DNA of 64,000 nucleotides. Source: Beta vulgaris subsp. vulgaris. Its lineage: Eukaryota > Streptophyta > Magnoliopsida > Caryophyllales > Amaranthaceae. The DNA lies in contig NC_079206.1 of assembly GCF_026745355.1 (NCBI RefSeq), forward strand, positions 23,902,899-23,966,898, read 5' to 3'. This document shows, piece after piece, positions 9,703 to 21,687 of this stretch. Position numbers and translations under genes: made by a program. The notes under the pieces were generated by a model. It ran no database searches. It saw only the letters and a program-made list of their open reading frames with translations, and had not been told where the DNA came from. The first letter of the stretch is position 1. Each line of letters opens with the position of its first letter.

Positions 9703-12633
9703 TTAAGGAGTTTCGTCCCCGAAACTCGATAATCGTACCTCAGCAAAGAGTTCAGGATAACGCTTTCTCATGTCGTCTTCTGTTTCCCATGTTGCTTCCT
9801 CGGTTTAATGATTAGACCATAAAGCTTTAACTAACTTTATTGCCTTGTTTCGGGTGTTTCTCGTTTTGGAATCAAGGATTCTGATAGGACGTTCTTCAAA
9901 AGTGAGGGTCTCATCTAATTCAATGGTTTCAGGTTGGATAACATGGGCGGGGTCAGAAATGTATTTACGAAGTTGAGACACATGAAAAACATTATGAACC
10001 TTGGCTGATTTTGTAGGTAAGGCTAACCTATAAGCCACTTGTCCAATTCTCTCCAATACCTCATAGGGTCCAATATAACGAGGACTTAGCTTTCCTTTCC
10101 TACCGAACCTCATTACTCCCTTGGTTGGTGAAACTTTCAGATATACTTTCTCTCCAACTGCAAACTCCAAATCTCGTCTCCTTTGATCCGCATACGATTT
10201 TTGTCGATCCTGAGCTGCTTTCATGAGCTCTTGAATCAACTTCACCTTGTTGGTAGTCTCTTCCATTATTTCTGGTCCTAAATTCAACGACTCGTTCACC
10301 TTACTCCAACATATAGGACTCCTACATTTTCGTCCATACAATGCCTCATACAGTGCCATTCTATGCTCGAGTGATAACTATTGTTGTATGAGAACTCAAT
10401 GTACATCAAATGATCATCCCAATATCCTCCGAAATCCATCACACATGCTCTCAACATGTCCTCCAAGGTCTGAATGGTTCTTTCTGTTTGTCCGTCTGTT
10501 GCTGGGTGGAAAGTTCTACTGAATTTCAGTAGTGTACCCACGGCTGTTTGAAGCTGTTTCCAGAACTTAGATAAGAATCTCGAGTCCTTATCCGAAACGA
10601 TGTCCTTCAGAACACCATGCAACCTAACAACTTTATTAAAGTAAGCATTGGCCAACTGTTTTAACGACCAAGTATTCTTCATTGCCACGAATCTTGTCGT
10701 GGTCCACTATTACCCACATATTGCATTCTTTCCCGATCTTGTATTCGGTAATCCCATGATGAAATCCATAGAGATAGATTCCCATTTCCATCCTGGCACT
10801 TCCAACGGTTGCAATTTACCTCCAGGCTTCATATGCTGTATTCTCACCTTCTGGCAGGTTAAGCATTTTGCCACGAAGTCGGCTACTTCTTGCTTCATCC
10901 TAGGCCACCAAAAATGCTTCTTTAAATCCTTATAAAGCTTATCTCCTCCTGGATGTATAGAATACGGTGAACTATGAGCTTGCCTTAGAATTCTCGTCTT
11001 GAGTGCCTCGTCTTGTGGCACACACAATCTCCGTTTATACTTTGCAACGCCATTGTCGTCGATCTCGAACTCTGGTGCTTGACCACTTTCTTTCATCTCT
11101 TTTAACTTGCTTAGCCACTTGTCTGCAACTTGTTTCTCTCGAATCTCCTCAAATATGTCCGCTCCAACAGTAAGAGCATTCAATTGAGCGTTCACATAAC
11201 CAGGTTCTATTATTTCCACATTCAATCTCTTGATCTCTTCACACAATTCATTTGCCAAAATCAAAACGTTTAGCGAATGAGCATTCTTTCTACTCAACGC
11301 GTCAGCTACTTTGTTTGCTTTTCCTTCTTGATACACTATCTTCAAGTCATAGTCGTTTATAAGCTCTAGCCAGCGTCTTTGTCTCATATTCAACTCCTTT
11401 TGCGTATACAGATACTTTAAACTCTTGTGATCTGTATAGACTTTACACTGCACTCCATACAAGTAATGTCTCCAAATTTTCAGCGCAAACACGATTGCTC
11501 CTCACTCCAAGTCATGAGTAGGGTGATTTTTCTCATGCGATTTGAGTTGTCTCGACGCATAGGCCACTACTTTTCCACGTTGCATCAAAACACACCCAAA
11601 TCCTTTCTTCGAGGCATCACTATAAACTTCAAATCCTTCTACTCCATAGGGTAATGTCAATACCGGGGCTGTTGTAAGTCTTTTCTTCAACTCTTGAAAT
11701 GCTTCCTCACACTTATCATCCTAATGAAATTTTGTTGTTTTCTTCATCAGGTTAGTGAGAGGTTGGGCCGTTCTTGAAAAATCTTTCACGAATCTACGGT
11801 AATATCCAGCTAAACCCAAGAAACTCCTTACTTCGGTGACATTCTTAGGTTGAGGCCAATCGGTCACTGCTTGAATCTTCGATGGATCTACGGAGATGCC
11901 TTCTTTTGATATCACATGAACCAAAAATGATACTTTTTCCAACCAAAATTCATACTTTGAGAACTTGGCGTAGAATTGCTTTTCTCGAAGAATCTCCAAT
12001 ACTTTCCTCAGCTGAGTCTTGTGATCTTCTTTATCCTTCGAGTACACCAATATATCGTCAAGGAATACTATCACGAACTTGTCCAGGTATCGCTGGAAAG
12101 TCCTATTCATGAGGTCCATGAAAGCTGCTGGCGCATTAGTGAGTCCAAGAGGCATAATTGTGAACTCATAATGGCCATATCTCGTACGAAAGGCTGTTTT
12201 CGGGATGTCTTCTTCAGCAATTCGTAATTGGTGATAACCTGATCATAAATCGATCCTTAATTGAAAACACTGTTGCACCTTGAAGTTGATCGAACAAATC
12301 CTCGATTCTCGAGAGCGGGTATTTATTCTTCACCGTGGCATTATTAAACTCCCTAAAATTGATACACAGCCTTAAAGATCCGTCTTTCTTCTGAACAAAC
12401 AATATTGGGGCTCCCTAAGGTGAAACACTAGGTCGAATGTACCCTTTTTCCAATAATTCCTCCAACTGTACCTTCAACTCCTGCATTCCTGTTCCTGGGG
12501 ATAAGTTAATTTTGAAGTTCACTTCTCTGACTGGCGGCATTCCAGGTAACTCTTTGGGAAATACATCAGGAAACTCCTTTACTACCGGAATTTGAGTCAA
12601 CTCCTCGTCGCTGTCATATCGTACATCGTCCAT
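9703..12633 (-). pseudogene. pol: Tekay-like gypsy pol with integrase chromodomain
   Basis: On the minus strand, in order: reverse transcriptase (12633-11721) with [30 protein letters not shown]-like text and catalytic F-L-D-D at about 12065-12054; RNase H (11690-11300) with [11 protein letters not shown] and TDHKSLKY; integrase zinc region with [18 protein letters not shown] and CLTCQ; integrase core (10760-10296) with MDFIMGLP and DKDSRFLSKFWKQL; and a C-terminal HVSQLRKY followed by a chromodomain-like tail (EEATWETEDDMRKRYPEL) ending at TAA 9705-9703. The chromodomain is expected to steer integration into heterochromatin. There are several stops: one in the chromodomain at about 9804, and frameshifts near 12410, 12210, 11700, 10700 and 10330. 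Gag and protease are absent upstream; the reading starts just before the RT and also lacks the conserved segment after NLSPGTG. Confidence 0.9.
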
Positions 12634-13031
12634 CGTCCATCGTCATTATTCATAATTCATAATCGAAATACATAGTCGTTCTCCATTTTGTTATTCGTAT
12701 TCATAATCCGCATTAAGTCGATAATCCATAATTATAGTCCATCTTTATAAGCACATAATCACGTAATCAATTTATTTTACACTTAACGGGATCTATGTTT
12801 AGATGCACATCAGAGATTATCTCGTGACGTGTGCCCAAAAGTTAAGTTCACCGAACGGATTAGCACTCTTGATATTCCTCGTCTACAAAATCGGAGTCTA
12901 CATTAGATATTAACGAGATCTAAGTTAGTTCCTAAATTACCCTTTTTTTATATACGTATATATATATATAATAAACGATTTGAATAATCCAAATAACTTT
13001 AAATAAGTTATTAATGATTTTAAGAGAGTTA
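12634..13031 (-). other. Leader/LTR remnant of the gypsy element, boundary unclear
   Basis: Between the RT start and the part of the right LTR that can be compared with the left copy lie 400 bp with no coding sense. They hold a small CATCGTC repeat (12629-12650) and an AT dinucleotide run (12955-12970). This is probably the 3' end of the 5' LTR plus leader, joined directly to pol by the deletion that removed gag and protease. The matching part of the left LTR is outside the window, so the edge and primer site cannot be placed. Confidence 0.45.
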
Positions 13032-14216
13032 TTACAAATCAAAGTAAAGCCTTTATGAAATTATTTTAAATACTTATGAAATTACTTCAACTTCATTTTT
13101 ATTAACTTGAACAATTATTTAAACATGGAAAAACTAACTTTATTATACTTCTTATTTTACTTTAGAAAATTTAAGAAACTTTTATTAAGTTATGAAAGAT
13201 TAAGGGAACTAAAATATACTAACTTAATTAATGTAAGCTAGTTTAAGGAAGGTTATGGGTTTTAAAATAAAAGTAAACTAAATAATTAAAACCAATCAAA
13301 ACTTAATTAAACCAAAAGTGAAAGGGGGGAAAAGGAGATTTAAAAATCTCAGTTTCTCAAACTAAGAAACGAAGTAGAGAAGAGGCAAACGAAGGGGCGA
13401 AACAGGGGAGGCACGAAGGAGTTTGTGGTGGCGGTTTTCGCCGGCGTATAGCGGCGGAATTCAGGTGGGATGATGGGTTAGATAGGTCGGCATCAGGTGG
13501 TGGTTTTCGCGGTGGCTGGGCGCGGGTCTGGTACAGCAGGGTCGCGAATTAGGAGGGGACGCTTGCGGGTTTTGTTTGTCGCGGTGGTTCGAGTGGGTGG
13601 TCGAAGGTGGTGCGGTGGGTTCCGGTGGTATGCGGTGTTTTCCGGCGGAGAAAGAGAATAGAGAAGGTGTTTGTGAGTTAAAAATTCCATTTTTAACTTT
13701 AAAACAACTTTCAGAAATTAAGGAAGAAGATAAAGGCATTGAAGCAAACGTTTGAAGTTTAACTTGTTTGCTTGAGCAATTGAATGTGTTTGGGTTGCTA
13801 TTTATAGACAAAAAATTCTGAATTTGTGGAGCTTAGTCAACCTCCATTAATGAAGGAAGTGAGGCTATGGAGTTTTAGCCTTTGAAATTTTTACCCCCTA
13901 AAATCTGAGTTTTAGCCTTTGGTAAAAGACATGTGGACTATGGACTAGTATTTGGGCTTTTGATTACTAACAAGGATGGGCAACTTGAACAAGGGTACCC
14001 ACAACCAAAAGTAAAGAGTTTAGTTTACCATAATTAAATTATTTGAAAATAATCATTTAAATAAAACTTGTTAAATAAATCAAAACTAAATGAAATCATT
14101 ATTTTGATAAACATAGTTATCAAATAAAATCGCATTATCATAAAATAATTTTAAGTAGAAATAATATTAAGCCTTAATAAATAATAAAATAATCTTTGAA
14201 AATTCGGGGTATTACG
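13032..14216 (-). repeat. 5' LTR of the Tekay-like gypsy element
   Basis: It matches 1-84 plus 8319-9597 along its length and contains the uninterrupted copia C1 target site. It ends (minus-strand start) at GTAATACCCCG with the first T changed (CGTAATACC). It has lost about 185 bp near 13910 and a short GC-rich piece near 13585 relative to the left copy. The minus-strand reading 13811-13461 (Pro/Ser/Arg rich) is a shadow of GC-rich LTR sequence, not a gene. Confidence 0.85.
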
Positions 14217-14760
14217 GGCACTGGCTAGAGATGATTCTGAGTTGAAGCTACATTCTAGGTTGAAAAGTGATGGTCCTGAGTGTGAGGTGGAGCTTATGGG
14301 GGCTTCTACACAGGTTGAGGGGTCATAGTCGACGGGGATGAGTTCAACAACCGGGTTGGAGAATATTACTTAGGTTGAGGATGAGAGTGTCAACAGTGAG
14401 GTAGAGTTTGTGGGAACTACTACACAACTGGTTGAAACTACGGGTCATCGAGAAGAACAAGCTAAGCAAGGGTCTTTCAACAGCAGTCTGTTATGATAAT
14501 GTTTGGTTCTATCGATACTTGTGTGCCAGCATATAGCTATGGGGTCTCGAGCGACATGTCTCTGCCAGGGAGTTTTGGGTTGAGAGATGCATCTGCGAGA
14601 AGTCACCAAGAGGTAGCTAGATTGGAACTCCAGGAGGAGTTGCCTGCGTTCCAGTGAGAACGGGGTGGAGTGCTCCTGCGCGAGCATAGAAGAACTTCGA
14701 CGGAAGTTCCCCTGCGCCAAGGGTGATTTGTTTTGGGTACTTAGACGTAAGTACAAATGG
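14217..14760 (+). pseudogene. Unrecognised decayed coding fragment
   Basis: The plus strand from 14217 reads for about 90 codons as coding-like text with only two stops (ARDDSELKLHSRLKSDG, VEDESVNSEVEFVG). It then continues in another frame (SSDMSLPGSFGLRDASARSH, EVARLELQEELPAF) to about 14660. I do not recognise the family. Its position just upstream of a plus-strand copia LTR suggests it could be the 3' part of that element's internal region, but no pol motif is visible. Confidence 0.3.
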
Positions 14761-15097
14761 CTCTAGTTGGAGCAACTGGCAAGGTATTGGCTTGTCTTGA
14801 TTAAGGTGGAGCTAGTGTGTTTGTGGTTCAGTGAAGGCGATTTCATTCCCGACGGGTAATAAATTGGGATTTGGGTGAATGCGCAACATGGGTCTCATAG
14901 GCTGTGAGACCGGGTCGTTCATGATGATTGGTCAATGGTCTAGGCGAGATTAGGTGAGACTCATATGAGGGCAAACCCGATATCGGGTTAAAGATGCAAG
15001 TGCAGGAAAGGAAGAAGAGTATCTCGTGTATTGATGAAGAGGTACGTGTGTTTTGTTCGAGGTGGAGTTGTGTGGTAGATACAAGTCAAGGTGGATT
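14761..15097 (+). other. Non-coding stretch before the copia LTR
   Basis: I see no gene here. Two purine-rich AAGGTGGA-like motifs (about 15060 and 15088-15095) resemble copia polypurine tracts and would mark the end of an internal region ahead of the LTR. Confidence 0.3.
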
Positions 15098-15621
15098 TGT
15101 GAGGTATGACTTGATCAACGCAGGCAAGCGCCCAGCTGGGAGGCGAGGTGCGACGAGGCTCGCAATCGAAGTCGCGAGTTTTTTTCTTCGCTCGTTGTGT
15201 CGAGGCGGGTCGCGGGGTGTGACGCGGCTCCCGATCGTTATTGCACGCAAAGCCGATTTCGTTCGTTTTTTTTACTCGACAAATTAGGGTTTGTATTTTA
15301 GAACTCCATATAAATACGTTATTTGATATTTAGGGTTGAATAACTACAAAATATCAGAGAGAGATAAGCTTAAACACAATAGAGAAGAATAGAGAGACTC
15401 TTTGAGATTCAATTGCATTCAATTGAATCTTGCCTATTGTAATTGTAATTGTCTCGTTCATAGTAAAACAATCTTGTTCTCTGCCTTGAGGATGTAGCTA
15501 ACGCATTGATAGTGAACCTCATTAAATCTGTGTGTTCTTTATTCGCTTTCTTGTTTTCTTGTGTGTGTGCTTGGTTGTTTGTGCATTCTTGTTTTGGTTA
15601 ATTAGACGCTTCCGCATAACA
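15098..15621 (+). repeat. Lone Tnt1-like copia LTR
   Basis: It starts about TGTGAGGTATGAC and ends TTCCGCATAACA. It has the usual order of such LTRs: a GC-rich U3 segment with decayed GTCGCGAG motifs (15150-15235), a TATA box TATAAAT at 15309-15315, and a U5 with GAGGATGTAGCTAACGCATT and TGTGTTCTTTATTCGCTTTC. No primer site follows it and no second copy is present, so it is a solo or truncated LTR. The left edge is uncertain. Confidence 0.6.
15309..15315 (+). promoter_or_regulatory. TATA box of the lone copia LTR
   Basis: TATAAAT lies between the GC-rich U3 and the U5-like end of the LTR, the expected place for the retrotransposon promoter. Confidence 0.55.
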
Positions 15622-16860
15622 ATTATGTTAACTTAAATGACCTGAAATTACTTGAACCCCAACATAATTTGCCTATTAACCCACATTATGCAAAACAAGT
15701 CCTTTTATAGTGATATAAATACCCTGTTTCAAGCAGTCAAAATAGTTTGAATAATGACTTAAGTATCTATTAGAAAAATTTGCTTCTTTTAAAAAAATTT
15801 ATTGGGCATAATATGAAATATTAGGAGAATTAGGATAGGAACCAACTGATTTTGAGTCATTTAATTTAACATAATCAACACCACTAACTTACTGAAGGTG
15901 TTTTGCAAACTTAAAAGGTATCTGATGAATTTTTGAAACCGTGTTAAATGTGTTGGAGTATGGGTTGTATGGAGGTATCTACTGAAAAGCATTTGCATAC
16001 TCCCTCTTATTTGGGCCAAGTTAACTGTAGGAACAATCATGACTAAAGTGGCCTTGAACACCACACACCTCACAATAAGAAGAGGTAATAGGAGTAATAG
16101 AAAACATCACGTTAATACTCATAGGTGGAGTACTAGACTGTGAAGATTTCATTACATCCATGTTCATGCTCAACTGGGCTACTTGTGAAGACAATTGCGC
16201 ACATGCATCAACATCCAACTTTTTCTTTGTAATAGTCCCAGAAGAACTATGATCATTTGCTGCTAAGTTGGCCAGAAAACTGTATCTTTCGTCCACCTCC
16301 TTATTTATGAAAACACCCCCTGCAAATGAATCAATTATACTCTCGATATGGGGTTGTAGACCATTGTAGAATACTTGGGTGATGAACCACTTGTCAAAAT
16401 TATGGTGTGGGTATTCTCTCTGCAGGTCCTTGAACCTATTCTATGCTTATTTCAATATCTCATTAGGTTCTTGTTGGAAATAGCAAGCTTGTGTCTGAAA
16501 TCTGCAGTCTTGGTAGGAGGGTAGTATTTTTTTCGGATATGCTTCAGAAATAACACTCCATTCAGTTGTTATAACATCATTCAACCATTTTTGAGCTTTG
16601 TCTTTCAAAGAAAACTCAAATACCATGACCTTCAATTGCTCATGAGTGACCCCTTGATGCTTAATGGTACGACAGAGTTGTTGAAACCGTTGTAAATGAT
16701 TTACAGGGTCTTCAGATGGATGCCCTCCAAACTAGTTCTGTTGGATATATGAATGAGGGCAGGCTTGATCTCAAAGTTGGTCACTTGTATGTTAGGCATA
16801 GTAGGGCCTGTGGGAACATTGCCAGGGGAAGGTACCCCTATAAGACTTCAATGACATAAG
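15622..16860 (-). pseudogene. gag: Athila/Tat-type gypsy gag remnant
   Basis: Minus-strand pieces read as the gag of Athila/Tat elements: FEFSLKDKAQKWLNDV (16635-16447), the continuation around 16440-16300 equivalent to RFKDLQREYPHH and a YNGLQPH-like helix, then a linker and zinc knuckle CEVCGVQGHFSHDC at about 16080-16040. Beyond it lies an Asn/Pro/Tyr-rich tail out of frame (15990-15861). Stops and shifts occur throughout. Gag would package element RNA. Nothing of pol follows; the fragment ends at the copia LTR at 15621. The leader between gag and the primer site is 16860-17124. Confidence 0.7.
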
Positions 16861-17124
16861 AGGCATGATCGATTCTGATGGCTCTTCCGTGGATTTTCCC
16901 TAGTTCGCATACTGCTTCTTCTTCTTTTGTTTCTTCTTGAGTTGCCGAAGGATTTTCTCAAGATCAAGATCAGTTGGAACTGGAGTACTTGTTATTCTAG
17001 ACCTAGACATAAAAGAAACAAAGAAAAATGTGCAGTGAGATTGCCTCAATTGGAACGTGAAGTTCCGATGAGATAATAGAAATATTTCAGATAATCAATC
17101 AAAAAGCTATAGAAACTAGTCGTC

Positions 17125-17140
17125 TCCCCGGCAGGCGCCA
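17125..17140 (-). promoter_or_regulatory. Degenerate tRNA-Asp primer site
   Basis: The plus strand reads CCCCGGCAGGCGCCA, which is the 3' end of plant tRNA-Asp lacking two bases (AC) compared with the intact sites at 24769-24785 and 30136-30152. It lies six bases from the LTR start at 17147. Confidence 0.75.
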
Positions 17141-17146
17141 AAAACT

Positions 17147-18668
17147 TGATGGGTTTTAAAATATATACCGCAAGTGAACGGTGTCTGTTTAGTAGAAACT
17201 GACAAATACGGATCGATCCATAAGAAGAGGAGTTCTATAGATTTGTGCTCAATTACTTAACTACTTCAAGAGAAGAATTTGATTGAATAATTAATAACTA
17301 AACTAGAATAAACTAGAACACCAAAGGATGGAAGTTTATCAAATAATTAAAACCTAAGGCAATCGATCGGTCAACCATGCTTATACCAATTTAATCACTA
17401 GTTCAACAATACTTGGATTAAAGTTCGAATAATTAGAGTATTTTGTTAATCCTACATTCGGGTCTTAACAACTCTTAGATCAACATATGCTCGTACGGTC
17501 GCTCAATATAATCAGACCTATTGTTGTAATAAGCCTCTAATGAGAATGATCTTTCGATCCTAACTCCTATTAGCTGCACATAACCCATGATATTGCACAA
17601 TTACATGAATTAAACAAGCATAACAAATCAATAAGGAAATACTCTAATTCAATCCAAATATCGAAGAACTTTAAACCACAATCAAGTGAGTATAAACATG
17701 GCTTCCCTCACTAAGCCCTAGAAAAAGACTACTCGCTCATGACAATAATAAACTCAATAAACATAATGCAAGTAGAAGAATTCATAAAACTAAACAAAGC
17801 AAAGGAGAATACCGAATGATTGAAGAACAATGAAAACGAAATCAACGATTTTTATAATCTTCGAAGCAAAGAGTTAATACCAAAGTAGAGAGAGAAAACT
17901 ATATATTTGAACCTGAAAAAGCAGAATAATAGATGGTCCAATAAAAAATACTAAAAACTTATTTATAGTTTTTACAAAATCGGCCAACAAGGCAAACGTT
18001 AACCTTCCCGAAAAACCGCCTGGTCGGGCGATGGTGTTCTTAAACTACGACAAAGGAGTAATTCCACTCGGTGAACCGGGCTACGCCACCAGATCAGGCG
18101 CATAAGCAGTTTTGGCTCTTTTCTCACCCGGTTTGCCGGGCGAACAAGTCTCGATGCCAGCTGAATTTCGTGGCTCGCCCGGTCCCCCGAAACTATCCGG
18201 TCGACCGGGCGGGAAAACTGCGATTTTGTGTCAACTAACGAAGGGTGTATCTCTCAAATCAGAATTCTGCTTGGGGCGTGTGACCTATCATTGGAAACCC
18301 CTTAAAGTTTAGTTTCCAACCCAACTGGAAGTTGTTGATTATCAAATTTATATCAAAAGTTATGATCAAAATAGTGAATAGGTGTCAGTTTTGGCACTTC
18401 TTTCTTTAACTCTTTGCTTCATTCTAACTCGAAATTGTCCCAAACGGATGCTTTGTGATCCAAATCTATCTTCATTCTCAATTATTTATAGAGGATCTTA
18501 GATAATCATAATCAATTTGCATTAAAATAACCTGAAAATCATCGAAACACGTAAATGGGGAGTAGTAGAGCATAACTTATGTAATTCATGCCATTATGCA
18601 CCTAAATGCTCTAAAAGGAATTCTAAATGCAAATAAAATGCATCTAAAAATTATTTATAAATGTGAAA
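17147..18668 (-). repeat. 5' LTR of the Athila/Tat-type gypsy element
   Basis: It runs from TGATGGGTTTTAAAA next to the primer site to about 18668, where copia reverse transcriptase coding begins. The distal half is recognisably related to the LTRs of the gag-only element further right: the block with GGGGCGTG, TTGGAAA and AAAAGTTATGATCA (18270-18370) and the end AAATGCTCTAAAA to ATGCATCTAAAA (18605-18650). A GC-rich stretch at 18005-18215 holds repeated CCGGTCGACCGGGCG-like motifs. The terminal bases at the right edge are lost or altered. Confidence 0.65.
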
Positions 18669-19403
18669 TATTAGTTTTCAACTTGAAAATGCATTTGGAT
18701 CCAATAGGGTTTACCCCATGAGGGAAATCAACCAGATCTCATACTTGATTTTAATACATGGAATCCATTTCGATTTCATGGCCTCAAGCCATCATTCAAA
18801 GTCTTGACTCTCCCAAGCATACTTGTATCTAGTAGGTTCTTCTAATTCTAGATTCGGTCAAAAGAAAATAAATATATCTCTTTGACGGAATGATGATCCT
18901 ACTAGATCTACGGTTGGGAACAACAAAACAAGTTTCTACCTCATTAGGTTGAGGGACTTCGCATGAAGTATCTCCAACTGGGACGGTAGGAGGTATGTGA
19001 ATTGAATGCAACGCCTCCGGAGAATTTTCATGTCGGGATGCCTCTGACAAGGTGTTAACCTCATCCATTTTTTGCTCATCTCAAATTTCTTCGAGATATA
19101 TATTACTCCCACTTGTTTTTTCTGCAAATACTCCTTTACTAGAAAGACACCATTACAAGCAACAAACACTTTGTTTTTGCTTTGATTGTATAAGTAGTCT
19201 TGTTTAGTCTGTATTGGGCAACCCACAAAGAGACATTTATCAAATTTGGGTGAAAGCTTATCAGATAGTAAACGTTTTACATAAGCTTCACAATCCCATA
19301 TCCTCATAAAAGACAATTCTGGAACGTTTTCAGTCCATATCTCATATGGTGTCTTCTCTACTACTTTGGACGTGCTTTGTTAAGTGTGAATGTTGATGTC
19401 TCA
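18669..19403 (-). pseudogene. pol: Copia C3 pol, integrase tail to start of reverse transcriptase
   Basis: Minus-strand reading from 19403: KVVEKTPYEIWTENVPELSF, then IWDCEAYVKRLLSDKL and KVFVACNGVFL, the conserved stretch after the integrase core. A linker with RRSSRI follows, then WWLEAMKSK and PIGSKCIFKLK of the reverse transcriptase N-terminus at about 18690, where the sequence breaks off at the gypsy LTR. It continues directly from 32661 once the inserted LTR is removed. Several frameshifts are present. Confidence 0.85.
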
Positions 19404-19443
19404 TGTTGTTCTAGTATGAGCACTAATTCAACTACAAGAGGGG

Positions 19444-20900
19444 TGGTAGGCGTGTCGCGCACCTAACAAAAATAAATAACCTAACTAATCCTCCTAACTA
19501 TGTAGTAGGGTAAGTCAGAGTCGATCCCACAGAGAGAAAGTTGTTCTATGATTAGTTCTTAAATAATGGTAAGACTAAAGAAGATTAATATCAAGAATAA
19601 TGGTGAGATTAAACTATACTAATCAATATAAAAATAAAAGACTCTACAGTTAAGTATCCCCACTAGCACGAAATAATACAAAATAATTTCTACCCCAAAC
19701 TAATAAATTAAAGGTTCACAAGGAAAAGTACACCCTATAAAGTACCATAGACCTCTCCCGAGTATCTATGGCTTCTCTAATATGCATTCAAGCCTACTCC
19801 CGTGGAATCATGCAAATTAAAGACATTAAACACACACTTTAACTTCCTAAAATCCATTCTACCTACTCCCGTGGAGAACTTCATGTCCTTAATTGAAATA
19901 TCAAATCCGTCAAAATCCAACTCCCGTTGTGATCAAGACAATGGAATCATAACAATACTAGTTATCCCTAATCTAGTATTGGAATATGCACAATCAATTA
20001 AGCAAGAACAATTAACAATTAATATGAGAATTTAAAGAAACAATATGAATTAAATCATACTAGGGTTTAACTTAACCATAGATAAAAGAAACTACTCTAT
20101 CATGAAATAAATAATGAAATCTAAAACTATAAAAGAAAACATAATTAAAGAAATCAATGAAAGAAACTAATGAAACTCATGAATTAATGAAAAAGAATGA
20201 AAACTAGGGTTTACACTAAAAACTAGAGAGAAAGAGAGAAGAGAAAACTAAACTAAACCTAAAACCTAAAAGAATAACGTGAGAGGGAGGAGGAGAGAGA
20301 AAGAATGAAAACCTATCTAAATAAATATTCAATAACCTAATATGACTTGGAAAGTAATTTACAAGATAAGAAAAGCTTAAATAAATCATTAATAGCGGAT
20401 TAGTGATCCGCGCGTACGCGTGGCATATTCCAGCAGAATCAGTGCAATCTTCCGAAAGGCATAACTCCTTGACTAAAAGTCTCCTCGGGGCGTGCCACCT
20501 ATCGTTGGAAAGCTCTTCAAGTCTAGTTTCCAATGCTGAATTACTCGATTCTAAGAATCACATCAAAAGTTATGATCAGAAGAGTAGACATGACTCCTTT
20601 TTTACATTTCTTCTAATGATTTTCCGCTTCGTTTTCGCTCAAATTCGTACTATAAAATATCTATGACGATCCTTATGCATTGTAGCTTCCTTCCAAGTGC
20701 TCCTAATCCTCAAGCTTAACTAATCATACTCCAAATATTTCTCAATGCCTGAAATTCATCAAAAACAAGAAAACATACCGAATAGGAGCAGAAAAACATA
20801 ACTTAAGAATATAATGCAACAATGAACCTAAATATGAAACTAAATGCTCTAAAATGCAACCTAAATGCATCTAAAAACTATATATATAAATGACTTATCA
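19444..20900 (-). repeat. LTR 1 of the tandem array (1457 bp)
   Basis: It starts TGGTAGGCGTGTCGCGCACC and ends AAATGACTTATCA on the plus strand. Next to its left end is the target duplication AGGGG. In minus orientation this is the 3'-most LTR. Characteristic blocks are GTCGATCCCACAGAGAG near the left end, ACTCCCGTGGA motifs (19797, 19866), the CGCGGATTAG/GCGTACGCGTGG stretch at about 20395-20425 and AAAAGTTATGATCAGAAGAG. Confidence 0.93.
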
Positions 20901-20916
20901 AACTCCCCCAAGCTAA
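20901..20916 (-). promoter_or_regulatory. Polypurine tract, internal region 1
   Basis: The minus strand reads TAGCTTGGGGGAGTT directly before the LTR start TGATAAGTCA (20900). This is the expected plus-strand primer. Similar tracts without an LTR occur further inside at 21688-21701 and 22344-22356. Confidence 0.8.
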
Positions 20917-21687
20917 ACCTTTGCTTGTCCTCAAGCAATAAGACATAGACATCGGAAAAGTTAGACAACCTACAATATAGACTACAACAGGGCTAAACAC
21001 TCAATTGAAAACACAAGAGATATAATCACTACATAAGCCAAGCATCGAAACAAGCTCGAACAAAGCCGCATAGCATTCATGTATCGCAATCGACTCTCCA
21101 ATCATACCACAAACCATCTCCCCAACTGGATTTAACCAAACCTGAAGACCTCACTATAGTTATGTGCACTCAAATCTCTCATGTGTTTAAGGGTAATAAT
21201 GACTCTCAACCTAAAAGTCGACTCAGATGAAGCAAATATTCTTTAACTTTGACTTTTTGACTCACTTAATACTCAACAATACAATACATAATGATCAAGA
21301 GGACTTTTAGGGGTTGTAATGGGGCTGAGGTTAAAGGTATGGAAATAATTTGGGAATTGTGGTGGAAAAACCAAGAAGGGGGAGCATCATATAACTGAAA
21401 ACATGACCATAAAGATCAACACAACTCCATGCAACAACCAACAATCTCCAAATCTAATCAACAACCTTTTCACTTAAGAAACTCAATCATAACCCTTTTT
21501 ATTTCACTTTATTCACAACTTTTTTTTTTCACTTCTTTTTCATTTCATTTTTCACCTTTTTTTTGTGTTTCTTTTTTTTTTTTCAAACTTCCATTTCAAT
21601 TTCCAAGCTCACTAAACATATTTTTCCATCCTTCTAAACCACAAATAGAGCACTTTAATTCAATACAAACTAACCAAAATAATACTC

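Noticed and set aside
13461..13811. Minus-strand Pro/Ser-rich protein
   Set aside because: LTR sequence; the matching stretch in the other LTR is not open over the same length.
15609..15660. Primer binding site after the lone copia LTR
   Set aside because: The bases after TTCCGCATAACA (ATTATGTTAACTTAAATG) do not match a tRNA 3' end, and no internal region follows.
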